Positions 1-10,819 of a stretch of DNA of 64,000 bases are shown piece after piece. Where the stretch lies: positions 6,421,001 to 6,485,000 of the forward strand of contig NC_084725.1 of NCBI RefSeq assembly GCF_033807575.1, given 5' to 3'. The number at the start of each line of letters is the position of its first letter. Position 1 is the first letter of the stretch. The notes under the pieces are model-generated. The model worked only from the letters and a program-made list of their open reading frames with translations, was not told the origin of the DNA and did no database searches. Source of the DNA: Cydia pomonella. Lineage: Eukaryota; Arthropoda; Insecta; Lepidoptera; Tortricidae. Both the position numbers and the translations under genes were made by a program.

Positions 1-54
1 ATAATCATTTTATATTTACCAGTCCCTTTTCAGTGAAGGAAATAATCGTGAAGA

Positions 55-222
55 AACTGGACTAATCCCAATAAGGTTTAGTTTCCGCTCTGGGTTGGAA
101 AGTCAAATGGCAGTCGCTTTCGTAAAAACTACTGCCTACGCCAAATCTTGGGATTAGTTGTCAAGCGGACCCCAGGCTCTCATGAGCCGTGGCAAATGCC
201 GGGACAACGCGAGGAAGAAAAA
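55..222 (+). repeat. Non-LTR retrotransposon 3'-end-like repeat
   Basis: The block runs from about GGACTAATCCCAATAAGG to a purine-rich end (GAGGAAGAAAAAC). I recognise it as a common lepidopteran interspersed repeat that normally ends in a GAA-rich tail, which fits the 3' end of a non-LTR element on the plus strand. No coding frame is kept. Family assignment is from memory. Confidence 0.5.
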
Positions 223-1069
223 CAAACGTGATAATTGATGAACATATCTATAAAAATGTATCCTGTCTCTTTTTCTCTCGATCGGTATAATTTTTGCAAT
301 AATTGATCACGCATCGGCTTAATTAATTTTTTTCTGACGTCTCATTCAACTGACGGCAGATCGGTGGATGAGGCCATAGAGATAACTGTCAATATGTGTG
401 TGTCACGCGTAAATATTGATAAATTGGTGGATGATGGATTCTTAGTTGTATTTTAGCGAAACTATGTCCTTAGTATTTCTAGGTCCATGAGTCTACAAAA
501 TTAATTAATTATACGAGTAGCAAGGCAAATAACCCCTGCAATTGAATGTTGAAAGCGTGACCGCTATCCGTCATCCGTAGGTGAACTGTATAAGTGTTTA
601 TCCAAGATTTAATATTGTCAGGTCTATGCTCATACAGGTCAACGAAAGGTTAAATACGTGTCAATACGTATTTGTTTACGATGTTTGTTCTATTATTTAT
701 AGTTTGGTCGACTATTTTCGTTGTTGACACTGTTTAACACCTAAGTGCGAGTGTTCAATCCAACGCTCACGTATGATTTACTAATAGAATTTTATATATT
801 GATGTTTTTTTTTGTCGGACACACAGAAATGAATAATAAAAATGTTTCTGTACTACATAATTATGTAATACATACTCGTAGCATAAACTACGACAATTTA
901 AATAAGGATCATACAATTTTTCATTTTCATCGGTAGTTACTGTCGTTAAGCATGATTTCATTTTTTTTCGTTTAATATCTTTTCCGTGTGAAGCACATCA
1001 TTTGGTCTATTATTTCAGAATCTTACACTGTCTTCTGATTATGATTTATTTTCAGCTAACTATGGCCTA

Positions 1070-1256
1070 TCCGTACTAATATTATAAACGCAATAGTAAC
1101 AATAGTCTGTTACCTCTTCACGCTTAAACCGATTAACCGATTTAGAACACATTTGGTATAGACATAGTTAGAGACCCCTGGTAAAACAGGATAGTTTTTT
1201 AACCGACTTCAATTTCACAGAAAGAGGAGGTTCTGTATTCGGTTGTGGATATTTTA
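1070..1256. repeat. Two adjoining lepidopteran interspersed-repeat fragments
   Basis: The first part starts at TACTAATATTATAAACGC and contains TTACCTCTTCACGCTTAAAC followed by a diverged ACCGATTTAG motif. The second, from about 1192, contains AACCGACTTCAATTTCACAG and GGAGGTTCTGTATTCGG. Both strings recur in lepidopteran intergenic DNA as I remember it. A related head (ACTAATAATATTATAATATA followed by TCTGTCTGTCTG) is seen near 35580. Neither part is coding. Confidence 0.42.
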
Positions 1257-2000
1257 TCAATTATTATTTCATTTATTCAATACCTATTGCATTGTCATGT
1301 ACATAATAGGTGTTACATAACATAAAATCAGTTCATGGTACCCTGTAAGGGCACACAATATAACAGTTATATTATATTTTAGGCTACATCATCATTATCA
1401 TTTCGCAGGCGAAGTAGCGAGCAGAATCTAGTATCATACAAAATCGTAGAATACTTGGACTACAACTCCACACACACGCTCTGGTCCAGGATTAAATGAA
1501 AGCCCGGGGCACTAATCAATGTACTAAACCAACAAATAAGGCCTCTAAATCCCACATTTCTATTTAATGGTTTAATTAAATAACAATGTTGTAACTAGGC
1601 AAACCCAATAATGTTGTATATCCAAATATTGTAGTTAAGTCACTTTGCTTCATGTACATTTTGACGTAAGTAAATTACAATTTATCGCGTGACGTATTTT
1701 GTGAGGATTATTTAATTGTATAATAAACTATTCAGTTATTGTGTTCAAAATTGTAATATAAAAATACGCATTTGATTGTTGTAAATTAGAAATATAATTA
1801 TTATAATAAGTATTTGTTATTCTAGAATAATGAGATGTTTTTAAAAAGGTTTTCTCTTTCTCAGCCTATCTCGTCAGTATTTGACAGTGACGTTCTACGG
1901 GTAAAGGTACCTTATGGCGGTTGTCCCTTACACTATATTTATTATTCTCTTCTTTTTTGTCGTTGTACTCTTTGCAGAGCGTCGTGGTCAACTGCTGACG
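1257..2000. other. Unassigned AT-rich spacer
   Basis: I see no gene, RNA or clear repeat here. Open frames are short and lack any recognisable domain. Confidence 0.5.
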
Positions 2001-2304
2001 TCAGGCGCAGATGTTGCTTGCCGTACGAATTGCCATTCTGGCAAATACGTTCAGGGGTCCCTTCATGGTAGATTTTATTTGGTCAGTCCATCGCATAGGT
2101 GGCCTTTTACGCGGTCTTTTTCCGTTTGCTCTACCCTGCACCACTAGACGCTCTATGGAGTCGTTGTTTCGCCTCGAGAGGTGACCGAAAAACCTGAGTA
2201 TGCGGGTTTTTACGAGAGTCAAAAGACGCTGCTTGATACGGAGTTCTTTAAGGATGGAGCATTTTCCTACAGCTCCACATTTGTAGGGCGTCTATCTTCT
2301 TTTC
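2001..2304 (-). pseudogene. Broken C-terminal end of a retrotransposon endonuclease/reverse transcriptase
   Basis: On the minus strand, KKIDALQMWSCRKMLH is followed, after a frame change near 2245, by an open stretch with IKQRLLTLVKTRILRFFGH, then LSRRNNDSIERLVVQGR and PMRWTDQIKS. This order (DALEMW, IKQRL, RILKFFGH, RRWTD) is the usual C-terminal tail of a common insect LINE polymerase, after the RT domain. The IPWT-type segment normally found between KML and the next block is missing, so there is a small deletion with the frameshift. The tail ends at TGA at 2001, earlier than in intact relatives. It is a dead fragment with no RT catalytic motif. It could not be anything but retrotransposon-derived; the exact clade is uncertain. 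Confidence 0.85.
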
Positions 2305-3598
2305 CTCTGCCTTTCGACACTATTATTAACCAGGCTCTAATACGAATGCAATGGTAGGTACGCGAAGTAAGCGTCAATCGCTATAAGGTACCTTTACCCA
2401 TAAACTATACTAATATGTGACCGAAACCTAAGTCAGTAAACTATACTAATGTGTCACATATTGTCTCACACAGTAAGGTCAAATATATGACATTAAGGTA
2501 TTCTTAGAAGTCAAGGGCGGACAGTTTAGGATTTAGATATTACTAGAATACGAAGCAATTTCTAAGTGACTTCGGTTGTCACGATATTCTATTCAGCACA
2601 ATAATACCTAAATAATTTTATATAATTGTCTGTTGAAAATAAGTAAATATTTTGATAAAGTACTTTACCGACACTAATGTGATTCCCCGACCAATCAATG
2701 TCATTTGGCGGTTCTTACCTGCAATAAAAACGAAAATGTCATTAATATATTTACAATGTATATCTAACCTAATAAAACTTTCTTATTATTAAAGCTTTTG
2801 CGGGTTTATTACGAATTAATTTTTGACGTTCGTTTTGGATATCGTTGTGATAGAGTTAGACGCGTTTCAAATCTTGATTAAATATGTGTTCAAAACGCGA
2901 AAGCTTTATAAAAGACTTTCTTAATTTTTTTAATGCACTAGCTAATGCACAACTTATTTAAATGTTAACACGTTTAATGGGTTTTGCAAATACATATGTG
3001 CCTGCCGACGCACTTAACATCAAATCGACAAAAAACGAAGTAATAAGCTAAAAGCATGCACTTACGTCTTTTTTCCCGTGGTGGTAAATGTTTAAACAAT
3101 TCTCTTATCACCGTGTAACATTACATGTTATCGTGTGTGGTCTTACTAATGTTAAATCAGATTACGGAGTGCGATTGCGAAACCCGACGCTTGCAACTGG
3201 GTGATTCAATTATAATTGTTCTGAGAATGCACATTCCGTATATGCAGTTACATCAATTTTAAAAGACGTATGTTTCGAATATAAAAACTAAGTTAAGCCT
3301 TAATATCTTTGACAGGGTAATTCCGTTAAATGGTTGCATCGTTTTCTTTGTTGTGCTTGGGAGGCAAAATGCTCTGATCTGAATGCAAATACACAGAGGT
3401 CCTACCGCGGAAAATGTAAATACAAAATGTCTTTATCTGCCTCTCTATTTTCGTTATTAATTTATTCAACCTCCTGAAGTTAAACCTAAGGATAAAGAAT
3501 AACATTTAATTTATACCTAACTACGTAGTAGCCAAATGAATAGTTTCCTTATAAATACTTAAAATCAAGACATTTTTTGCCACATGCTGGTAATAGCA
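2305..3598. other. Spacer without recognisable genes
   Basis: AT-rich DNA. The only structure noted is a 21-bp near-repeat, TAAACTATACTAATATGTGAC, at about 2401 and 2437. Nothing else is supported. Confidence 0.5.
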
Positions 3599-3725
3599 GT
3601 AGTAGTAAACTCTTTATTGTACAAAAGTACACATTAAAAGTAACATACAATTAGTAAGAAGTACAAAGGCGAACTTATCCCTTTGAGGGATCTCTTCCAG
3701 TTAACCTTTGAATAGATGAGAGGAG
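3599..3725 (-). repeat. Retrotransposon 3' tail (antisense)
   Basis: Read on the minus strand, the block has CTGGAAGAGATCCCTCAAAG, GGCGAACTT-like pairing sequence read as CGCCTTTGTAC, and an ACAATAAAGAG end next to ACTACT repeats. This matches the layout of lepidopteran LINE 3' UTRs: a short stem around AGGGAT, then an AATAAAG signal. Related tails lie at 7321, 12183, 50120 and 53221. No coding sequence remains. Confidence 0.6.
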
Positions 3726-5989
3726 AGAGTGAAAAGAGGGTGACAAATGCAGCTAAATGTACAACAAGGTACCAATAATAGTTATTGTTAAACAAGAGAT
3801 GCATGCCAGAGAGGCGAGATTTAACGTAATTATAATTACCCGTTTTGTTGTCAAAGCCAAATTCTTAACACTTAAGTATTTTTACCAATATTTTCTAATA
3901 TGTAGGTATTTACTATTTATCGCTTGGCTTGACGAAATCTGACTAAAAGTACTTACTTTTTATCTAGTGTTCTGCAAAGGGTTCGAAATTTTGCCACGTA
4001 AAATTTACTTATCCCTACGCTGCAAAAATCTAAATGAGTTTTCATATAAATTCAATATTATATTCCCGTTTCGCTTATACCAATTTCATGCGTCGATTCT
4101 AGATATCAGCGAGGCGATTAAATTCAATTCCCTCGTAAAAGGTAATTGCAAATACCTGAGTCTGCGCCCGAGTGTATTTCTGTTTAGAGAGCCGTACAGG
4201 ATCAACTTTTGCCCTTTGATATAACGAGATTAGAAAAATCTAATCTCATTTCAACTGGTTGCACTCTTTATTTTTCTCTTTTATTTAAAAGTTTAGCTTC
4301 GCAAAAATGTCCTTTACGACATTTGGAATATTAAGCATCTGAATAATGCTCTTATTCTGATATATTATACCATTGAAACCGTTCAACACGTACACATAAA
4401 CCAGCGTGCATAAACGTTCCGAACACACTTAAATCAAACACCTTTAAGGTACGGGGTTTATGTCGTAATTCACCATTTGCAAATGGCGTAAGTCTGAGAA
4501 TGTACGTGTAGATACGCCGTTGTGTGCTCGGTGTGGACGCAGTGGAGTGTAACTTGTACAATGCGAATGTGTACGGAAGTGGAGTAGGGATGCGACGTTC
4601 CCGGGCCGCATCCGTGCCTAAATGTCGGGAAATGTAAAGTAGAGGTTAAGGTGAATTGTGGGACAGGGATGGGAATGTTTCCTGGTATGCATCCGTTGGT
4701 TTTAAATATTAGTTGTTTCGTGCGGCTTTATCTTAAACATAAACATGATGAAAACCTGGCAATTATAGTATCTTGCCTAAGATAAGTCAATTGATAATTT
4801 GAGAAATGAAGTCAAAATTCTACATAAGTATAACAGTTTTTTTCGTGCAGTAAAATACATACGACGACCCATAAAAAGGTGAAACTCAACGTATATTTAT
4901 TGAGTACCACGGATAACCCAAAAATAGACCCGTAAAATATACATACATGATAAGATATGTGTTATAATCCAAATGGATCAATTTATTCATTTGACATTGT
5001 TATTAGCCTGTCTCCCGTCATTGCGTCCCTATTCTTGGCTCGCTAAAAAATAAAGTCAAATATATCTTCCGATGCAATGCCCCTAAACAACTACCAGGAT
5101 CTATTGAGACTAGGTACATCCACAAATCTACATTTAACCATTCACATTAGCATCCACCTTTCCCCTCCCTAGCTACCTGGCTCGACTTACATTAACGATA
5201 AAATTATGAAATATAGCCTCAGTTGCAAGGGCTGTCTGACACTACACAATGAATCACTGCGTTTCTCGGATTAGTGTGGTTCCGTTAAAAGAATTTATAT
5301 TACGCTACGCTTTTGTTTTGAGAACGCTAAATATGGGTTAGTCGTTTATTTAAGCTTTGAGGTTATGAGTAGAATGTGCTTTATGGTAGCTTATTCGGGA
5401 TTAGTTTTAATTTGTTTTTGCGTTCTTGGTAGTTACCGCGAAAAATCTTGGCAGTTAGGTCGTCTGAAACGTAACTCTCACTCACTGATAGTTTGAATTT
5501 GCATCATATTTTAAATATTAAACTTTGTTGTTACTTTATTATTATATCAGTCAAAACATATTCTTCTCGACTGTACCATACATAATTGCCAATATGTTCC
5601 CATTTCACAACCATAACAAATTATCGTAGCGACAATAAATCGGGGAAACGTCATAATTCCGCCAGATTATAATGGCGTAAGTACATATTACTTCTATGGT
5701 ATATGCGATATTTTTTCTCAGTCTATATTAACGTCAAAAGGGAGTAAGTGTATATTTTCTTTGCGGTCGATACGTTATTTTTTCTTAACCGTTACTGACG
5801 TCAAAAGGTCGTAAGTCGATTGCACTTTTATAGCTGTTACGACATTTTTAATAGCTTAGATATTAACGTCGCAAAATCAATTATTTCCGTGCGCCGGCGC
5901 AAATGAGGAGCGATAAAACGGCGATCACGTAAAATCGTAATTAAATCGGTACGGTCCGCAGCCTCCGATCGTAGGCACATTGTTTATTC
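3726..5989. other. Spacer without recognisable genes
   Basis: Open frames here are short and show no known domain. AACGTCAAAAGG / GACGTCAAAAGGTCGTAAGT motifs at about 5730-5815 resemble the ACGTC-type motifs seen again at 36-40 kb. No complete element could be bounded. Confidence 0.45.
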
Positions 5990-6245
5990 TAGTACCCACG
6001 ACACTTTATTGTGTTTTGTGGGGCTAGGTGGATTTATCCTCCTAAGGCCCAGCCATAGAATTGAAAAATCCTAAATTTGCCACTAGAATTTGAACCTATA
6101 GTGCAGGGAATACAGTTGATTTTATATTGTTTGAAAATTGAATGAAACAAACCAAATGCAACTCTGTTCCAATTGAATATGATTTAAATTTCATCGAACT
6201 AAATAAGTCCTATAGGTAGGACCTTGGGCCTTACGAGGTTATGTA
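5990..6245. repeat. Interspersed repeat with TCCTAAGGCCCAGCCATAG core
   Basis: GGGGCTAGGTGGATTTATCC and CTAAGGCCCAGCCATAGAAT are strings I associate with a frequent lepidopteran repeat. A second end, TAGGACCTTGGGCCTTACGA, lies at about 6218. The internal string AAATGCAACTCTGTTCCAAT occurs again at about 25964, so at least part of this repeat is present twice in the window. Confidence 0.5.
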
Positions 6246-6401
6246 TGTCAGAATATTTGTTTGTTTCTTTTGGCCAACCCACGCAGAGATTTACGTGATA
6301 AATGTGTATATTTCATCTTAGGTTTTACATTAAATTTTCGCGTGCAGAAATCAGGGTCAAATATAAAGAAAAAAAGTTTCTAATAAGTACCATTACATAC
6401 T

Positions 6402-6549
6402 GGGGTGCCTAGCCAACGTGCCAATCATTTACACTCCGTAGCGTAGCGTAGTCATCTCTTTCTCTCACTCTTCCATATTAGGCCGACAGAGACAGTTGCG
6501 TTTCGTTCGCTACGGAGCGAAAATAATTGGCATGTTTGCTACGCACCCT
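6402..6549. mobile_element. Palindromic MITE, 148 bp
   Basis: Imperfect terminal inverted repeats of about 40 bp: the left arm starts GGGGTGCCTAGCCAACGTGC and the right arm ends AATTGGCATGTTTGCTACGC. The arms also pair at CTCCGTAGCG / CGCTACGGAG. The loop is a pyrimidine-rich TCTCTTTCTCTCACTC stretch. It has no coding capacity, as expected of a non-autonomous DNA transposon. Confidence 0.8.
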
Positions 6550-7152
6550 GTTAATTGTATATTTCCTACTTCTAAAATTACAAAAAAAGTATAATAGTAA
6601 GAAAATATATAAATATGTATATACATAAGTAATAAGTAAGAGTTTTTGCAGCTTTTCGTTTATGAACTAGGACAACTCTTTAAAGTCGAAAGAACATTCA
6701 ACGTAGTACTCAAAAGAAAGATTTGTGATAAAAAATTTACTGTGCATATTCAAAATGAAACCTTTGAACTCATCCTTTAAAATTCAATATTTTTCCGACC
6801 TTCACTCAAAAGCCAAGTTCAAACCAAATCGAATCAAAATGAAACCTTATTTCAAGAGATCAAAGTTGAAAATCGTTTACTAAAAACTATTTAATCACCC
6901 AAAAGCGCAGTCTAGGTACTATCGATTTTCGAACGCAACTCGAACAATGCCTTTCACACAATAAAGTGGAATGACAAATGGAAAAGTACCAAAATGTGAG
7001 GGATCATAAAAGATTATCTATCTGGAAACAAATACGGGGGAGGACAATAGTCTCTTTATTAAGGGTCCGAATGTTACATTATAGAAAACTACAGAAGGTC
7101 TAGTCGACTTGATACTGTATTAAATAAGCAATCTGTTGGTATAAATCCAGAT
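6550..7152. other. Spacer without recognisable genes
   Basis: Low-complexity AT-rich DNA with A-rich runs. Nothing recognisable. Confidence 0.5.
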
Positions 7153-7280
7153 ATGTCCGGTCTCCTGTCTACGAAGCAGGTCTTGGGATCGAATCCTGTG
7201 GCAAGGGCAGGGTATTTGCTTGTAGGTAAGTTTTATTACAAATATTTATTCCTGAGTTATAAATGTTTTCTATATATATA
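7153..7280 (+). mobile_element. tRNA-derived SINE, copy 1 (decayed)
   Basis: A box-B-like GGATCGAATCC at 7186-7196 follows CTGTCTACGAAGCAGGTCT. The tail has CAAATATTTATTCCTGAGTT and ends in TATATATATATAAG. The same tail wording (ATATTTGTTCCTGAGTCATG in the minus-strand copy near 28950) and the same box-B context occur in the copies at 17985-18110 and 28925-29070. This fits a Pol III SINE with a tRNA-like head; box A is poorly kept. Confidence 0.65.
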
Positions 7281-7320
7281 TAAGTTTTGACATATAAATA
7301 CGAGTATAATTTTTTTTTTT

Positions 7321-7420
7321 AAATTTTAAACTTTATTGCACAGTAAAAAAATATACAGTGACAAAAGGCGGACTTAATGCCACACGGCATTCTCTACCAG
7401 TCAACCTTTAGACCAAACAG
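7321..7420 (-). repeat. Retrotransposon 3' tail (antisense)
   Basis: Minus strand reads GACTGGTAGAGAATGCC, a small stem around GGCAT, GCCTTTTGTCACTGTATATT and GTGCAATAAAGTTT followed by A-rich sequence. It is the same family as the plus-strand tails at 12183 and 50120, which share TGGCATTAAGTCCGCCATTT-like sequence. Confidence 0.62.
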
Positions 7421-9196
7421 AGAATCATAGTTGGTGCGGGGTATGTAAATAACACCAAAACTTGACGCTTAAAATTAATAAATTATATTTATCGTCGTAT
7501 AGTACACACAACACAAGCCTTACTGTGGGATAAGTCGATGTGTACAAAATAGTCCTATATTTATTTATTTTATTTACACTAACTTTTTTCTTATTCTCAC
7601 AAAAGAATTATGCATAAAAATTTATTTACTTAACAACCAAACAAATTCATCCTTTTGTTTATTTTATGTAATGTATTTATGTAATGTAATTGTTGTGTAT
7701 TTTAAATGTTGCTATAACATTGTTTTTATTTAGTTCAAAGCGCCTTTTAATAAACTTAATACATTTCTTTTAATGTTTCTGTCTTATCGAAACATAAATA
7801 TAACCTAAAGCTGGTCTACTGCCCTTATCTATACTGTGGCCACATTTGAGTCTAGCGTGCGTCCCCTGAAAGGAAATTACGTCAATAAGATCCATTTCGC
7901 CATCCCACGCTCATTCGCCTAGACAAGAAATCCATACATTCACCTTAATCAGTATCAAGCTATTTTAGTCGTTAACGAACTGGGGGTGTAAATATGTGAC
8001 CATTCAAACCAATGCTTCTGACACGCTTGGCGTTTACGTTAAAAATATTCTTATTTCGATTGTAGTACAGTGAATTTTGCTGTAAGCGACATGTCGTTTA
8101 GGATTGTTTAGAATTTTGACAATAATAATGACATGTGGCTACTGATCGTGCGAATCATTGCTGATCTTTATGGGTCGTGCATTTAATACGATTTTACATC
8201 TGGTTAAAACATTTGGCATCTGTATTCGATCCTATTTTCGATACCACATGCGTTATTATTGTCGTATGCTCGTATCTATTTAGAATCCATTTATTTTATA
8301 ATAAATATTATACAAACTAGCTGAAACGTCTGGTAAAAGGTAAAGTAATGAAATTTAATCGCGTTAGGTTAGACCCGTCAATGACATTAAATATGTGTGC
8401 AAAACGCGAGAGTTTAAAGTGTTATGGTGAAGCCAATCTTAATTATTGTGACTATCTGACTTTTTAGTATTTTTACGCGGGATGATTTTTTATAAAAATA
8501 AAACACATTTATTGTTTTTTCTAATGTAATAACAACATAATATTATACAAATAAAATTTTGCTGTAAGCGACATTTTTAACCACATACCAGCATTTTTCA
8601 ACTCTAAATTATTAACTTCGTGCACAGATTTATTTCAAGTGCATAATAGACTAACATGTCATACGCAGGCTATAACAACATGCTAGAAAGCACTAGAAAA
8701 CCAATGCTCTCAATACAAGGACCACACATTAATTTAAATTACAAAGAGGATATTAAGCGCGTACTGGCAGATACAACCATTTTTCACCAAGCGATACTCA
8801 ATTTTAAAACTAAACGAATAAAGTTGAAATCAAACTGACGTGAAAGAAAAAAAAAAAGTGCGAGTTAGCGAATTTTAAAGCGTATTTTAAGAGCATAGGG
8901 TTGTTATTGCAATGGACTGGTTTTTTTTAATGTTAATGGCCAGCACGCGACTACCACTCATAATCGTCTCCCCTCCGATTTTATAATCGCGAATAAAAAT
9001 GTTTTATCGATTGGGTGGGGCGCCTTAACTCGTGCTATTCACACGATAACGATTTTATTAAAAGCTGTACTTATTTTGTATGAATGCAGATTGCAGTGAA
9101 TCTAGCTTGTAGTTTAGGCTAATCAAATAAGATAAAAAAGCGTTTTGAGGAATTAATTTCCAGTAAGCTGGAAAGCATTAATACCTTAAAAGGGAA
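7421..9196. other. Spacer without recognisable genes
   Basis: The string ATTTTGCTGTAAGCGACAT is found at about 8074 and again at about 8555, the only internal repeat noticed. The short open frame at 8656-8838 has no domain or repeat support. No gene is called. Confidence 0.5.
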
Positions 9197-9384
9197 TGAC
9201 TTTGCGATTTTAGCGAAATAAAGGTATTTTTTTTTAATTGAAATTTGCAATTACATTTCGAGAGAAAGCGTTTTCCACTACCTAAATTACTTTGATTTTG
9301 ATGTTGATCGCTTCAGCCTAAAATTGTCTAGGTTTATAGGTTTCGCATTAAAAAAAAAACATTTTTTTTTGTAATGCAGATTTT
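9197..9384. repeat. Left part of a repeat split by a retrotransposon
   Basis: From GACTTTGCGATTTTAGCG onward this aligns by eye with 42984-43180, sharing GCGTTTTCCACTA, CTTTGATTTTGATGT and GATCGCTTCAGC in the same order. It stops at AATGCAGATTTT (9373-9384), where the reverse-transcriptase element begins. The remainder of the repeat resumes at 10707. Confidence 0.75.
9373..9384. repeat. 12-bp target-site duplication, left copy
   Basis: AATGCAGATTTT here is repeated exactly at 10707-10718 and brackets the reverse-transcriptase element. In the uninterrupted relative near 43150 the matching place is GCAAATTTTG, present once, which supports the duplication as an insertion product. Confidence 0.85.
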
Positions 9385-10706
9385 CTTCTTCTTTTCGTGT
9401 CGAGGTTCCCTTTTTTTTTTTATACGATGGAAGCCCAATAGGCAGCGGTGTTGACAGCCCTGGCTGTCGCGTCCCTCAGATCCAGCTCCGAGCAGTGATG
9501 CGGGCATGTGGGGCACGCCAGTAGATGTGCCATGGTTTGCGTTGCTGTGTCGCAGGTACATTGAGTCGAGGAGCTACGGAGCAATCCCCATTTGGCCATA
9601 TTTTGCTTGCAGCGACCAACTTGGGACCTGAGCCTGTTTAAGGACTTCCAAATTGGCCAAGGTTCTTTATGGCCAGGCGGTAGTTGCTCCAAAGCCTGCA
9701 CGTACACGTCTGGTGGAGGGCACCGGGTCTGCCACAGCAAGCGGCGCACATCGGCCGGCTCACCCTGCAGGGGGCTGGTGCTCCGCATAAAACTCCTGCG
9801 GCTTTTAAGACGAGCAGGTGGCGGGATGTGTCCATGCAGGGGGTGCCGCTGGTCGTTCTCCTGTTTGTGCTTTTCAATAGCGCAGGCTACCTCTCTGCGT
9901 ATATCAGGGGGAGCCACTCCAGCTAATGGGTAAAGCTTGTTGAGCGGGGTCGGCTTGAGGCAGCCTGAGATGGCGCGGCAGGTGTCATTGAGCGCGGCGG
10001 TTACGAGGCCGGCGTGCGGGGACCGATGCCAGACTGGGCAGGCAAACTCTCCAGCAGAAAAGCACAGAGCTAGTCCGGTGGTACGCAAGGTGTGTGCGGT
10101 GGCGCCCCAGCTTGTTGAAGTTAGCCTACGCAGCAAGTTGTTTCGCGCACTAACTTTCATGCGTGTGTTAGAACAGTGCGCCCTGTAGGTTAGCGCTCTA
10201 TCCAGCGTTATTCCCAGATATCGCGGGTGGGGGCAATGTTCAAGCGTCGCTCCATCCCACTCTACGCGAAGGGGTCTATTTGCGTGATGGTTGCGCAGGT
10301 GAAACGCACAGGTCTGAGTTTTGCTTGGGTTTGGCCGGAGGCAGTTAGCCCTATAGTAACTTCCGAGTTGCTCCAATGCCTCAGACAGAGTCCCTTCCAC
10401 ATTTTCAAAGGAGCGACACTGAGCTGCGAGGGCTAAATCGTCTGCGTAGAGGAAACGTTGAGTCCCCGGTGAGCTTGGCTGATCGTTCGTGTATAGGTTG
10501 AAGAGGGTTGGTGCCAACACGCTGCCTTGGGGTAGACCATTCTTTTGGCGTCGCCATCGGCTTTTCTCCGTGTTGAGGTGGACTTGAAAATAGCGGTTCC
10601 GTAGCAGCTCACCAAGTACACGAACGAAGCCTCCATCTCGAGTGACGTTGGCAACTTTTGACAGTAAGATCCTGATGTTAACGGTATCGTAGGCTGCAGA
10701 TAAATC
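9385..10706 (-). mobile_element. 5'-truncated non-LTR retrotransposon, 1322 bp
   Basis: The element lies between exact 12-bp direct repeats (9373-9384 and 10707-10718). On the minus strand it starts abruptly inside the RT domain at Asp-Leu-Ser-Ala-Ala-Tyr-Asp, runs as one open frame to TAA at 9420-9422, passes directly into a run of A, and ends in a short GAA-type tail (GACACGAAAAGAAGAAG). The 5' truncation, variable-length target duplication and short simple tail are hallmarks of target-primed reverse transcription. The element is more GC-rich than its surroundings. The insertion split a repeat whose unsplit relative is at 42984-43276. Clade is uncertain; the C terminus looks Jockey/CR1-group-like. 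Confidence 0.88.
9420..10706 (-). CDS. Partial reverse transcriptase (Pol C-terminal part), 428 residues, 5' end missing
   Basis: This frame would encode the C-terminal part of a retrotransposon Pol that copies element RNA into DNA at the target site. Counting from the truncation point, DLSAAYDTVN (1-10) is the RT block with the first catalytic Asp, LPQGSVLAP is at 58-66, and FLYADDLAL at 85-93 holds the YADD active site. NPSKTQ and YLGITLD follow as the later RT blocks. The C terminus from about residue 383 is Cys/His-rich (CTCDTATQTM, LLACPTCPHHC), as in arthropod Jockey/CR1-group Pols. The stop codon merges with an A run. The endonuclease domain and the first RT blocks are lost, so it cannot be an autonomous element. 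A start codon is not assigned: the first codons are simply element sequence joined in frame to the target duplication. The uninterrupted frame suggests a fairly recent insertion. Confidence 0.9.
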   Translation of the reverse strand, partial: DLSAAYDTVNIRILLSKVANVTRDGGFVRVLGELLRNRYFQVHLNTEKSRWRRQKNGLPQGSVLAPTLFNLYTNDQPSSPGTQRFLYADDLALAAQCRSFENVEGTLSEALEQLGSYYRANCLRPNPSKTQTCAFHLRNHHANRPLRVEWDGATLEHCPHPRYLGITLDRALTYRAHCSNTRMKVSARNNLLRRLTSTSWGATAHTLRTTGLALCFSAGEFACPVWHRSPHAGLVTAALNDTCRAISGCLKPTPLNKLYPLAGVAPPDIRREVACAIEKHKQENDQRHPLHGHIPPPARLKSRRSFMRSTSPLQGEPADVRRLLWQTRCPPPDVYVQALEQLPPGHKEPWPIWKSLNRLRSQVGRCKQNMAKWGLLRSSSTQCTCDTATQTMAHLLACPTCPHHCSELDLRDATARAVNTAAYWASIV

Positions 10707-10819
10707 AATGCAGATTTTGAAAAACAGGAAAAGCTAGTTTTCATTGTGTCAATGGAGAAATAGAGAATGTAAAATACTTAAAAGTGGAAAAACGTTTTCT
10801 CTCTTTGTATGGACGATCA
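10707..10819. repeat. Right part of the split repeat, beginning with the target-site duplication
   Basis: It opens with the second AATGCAGATTTT (10707-10718) and continues as GAAAAACAGGAAAAGC, TTTTCATTGTGTC, AGTGGAAAAACGTTTTCTCT and TTTGTATGGACGATCA. The last blocks match 43240-43276 closely. GTGGAAAAACG here pairs with CGTTTTCCAC at about 9268, so the parent repeat had inverted arms and was probably itself a MITE. Confidence 0.75.

Noticed and set aside
9592..10436. Several plus-strand frames of 69-113 codons
   Set aside because: Shadows of the reverse-transcriptase frame on the minus strand.
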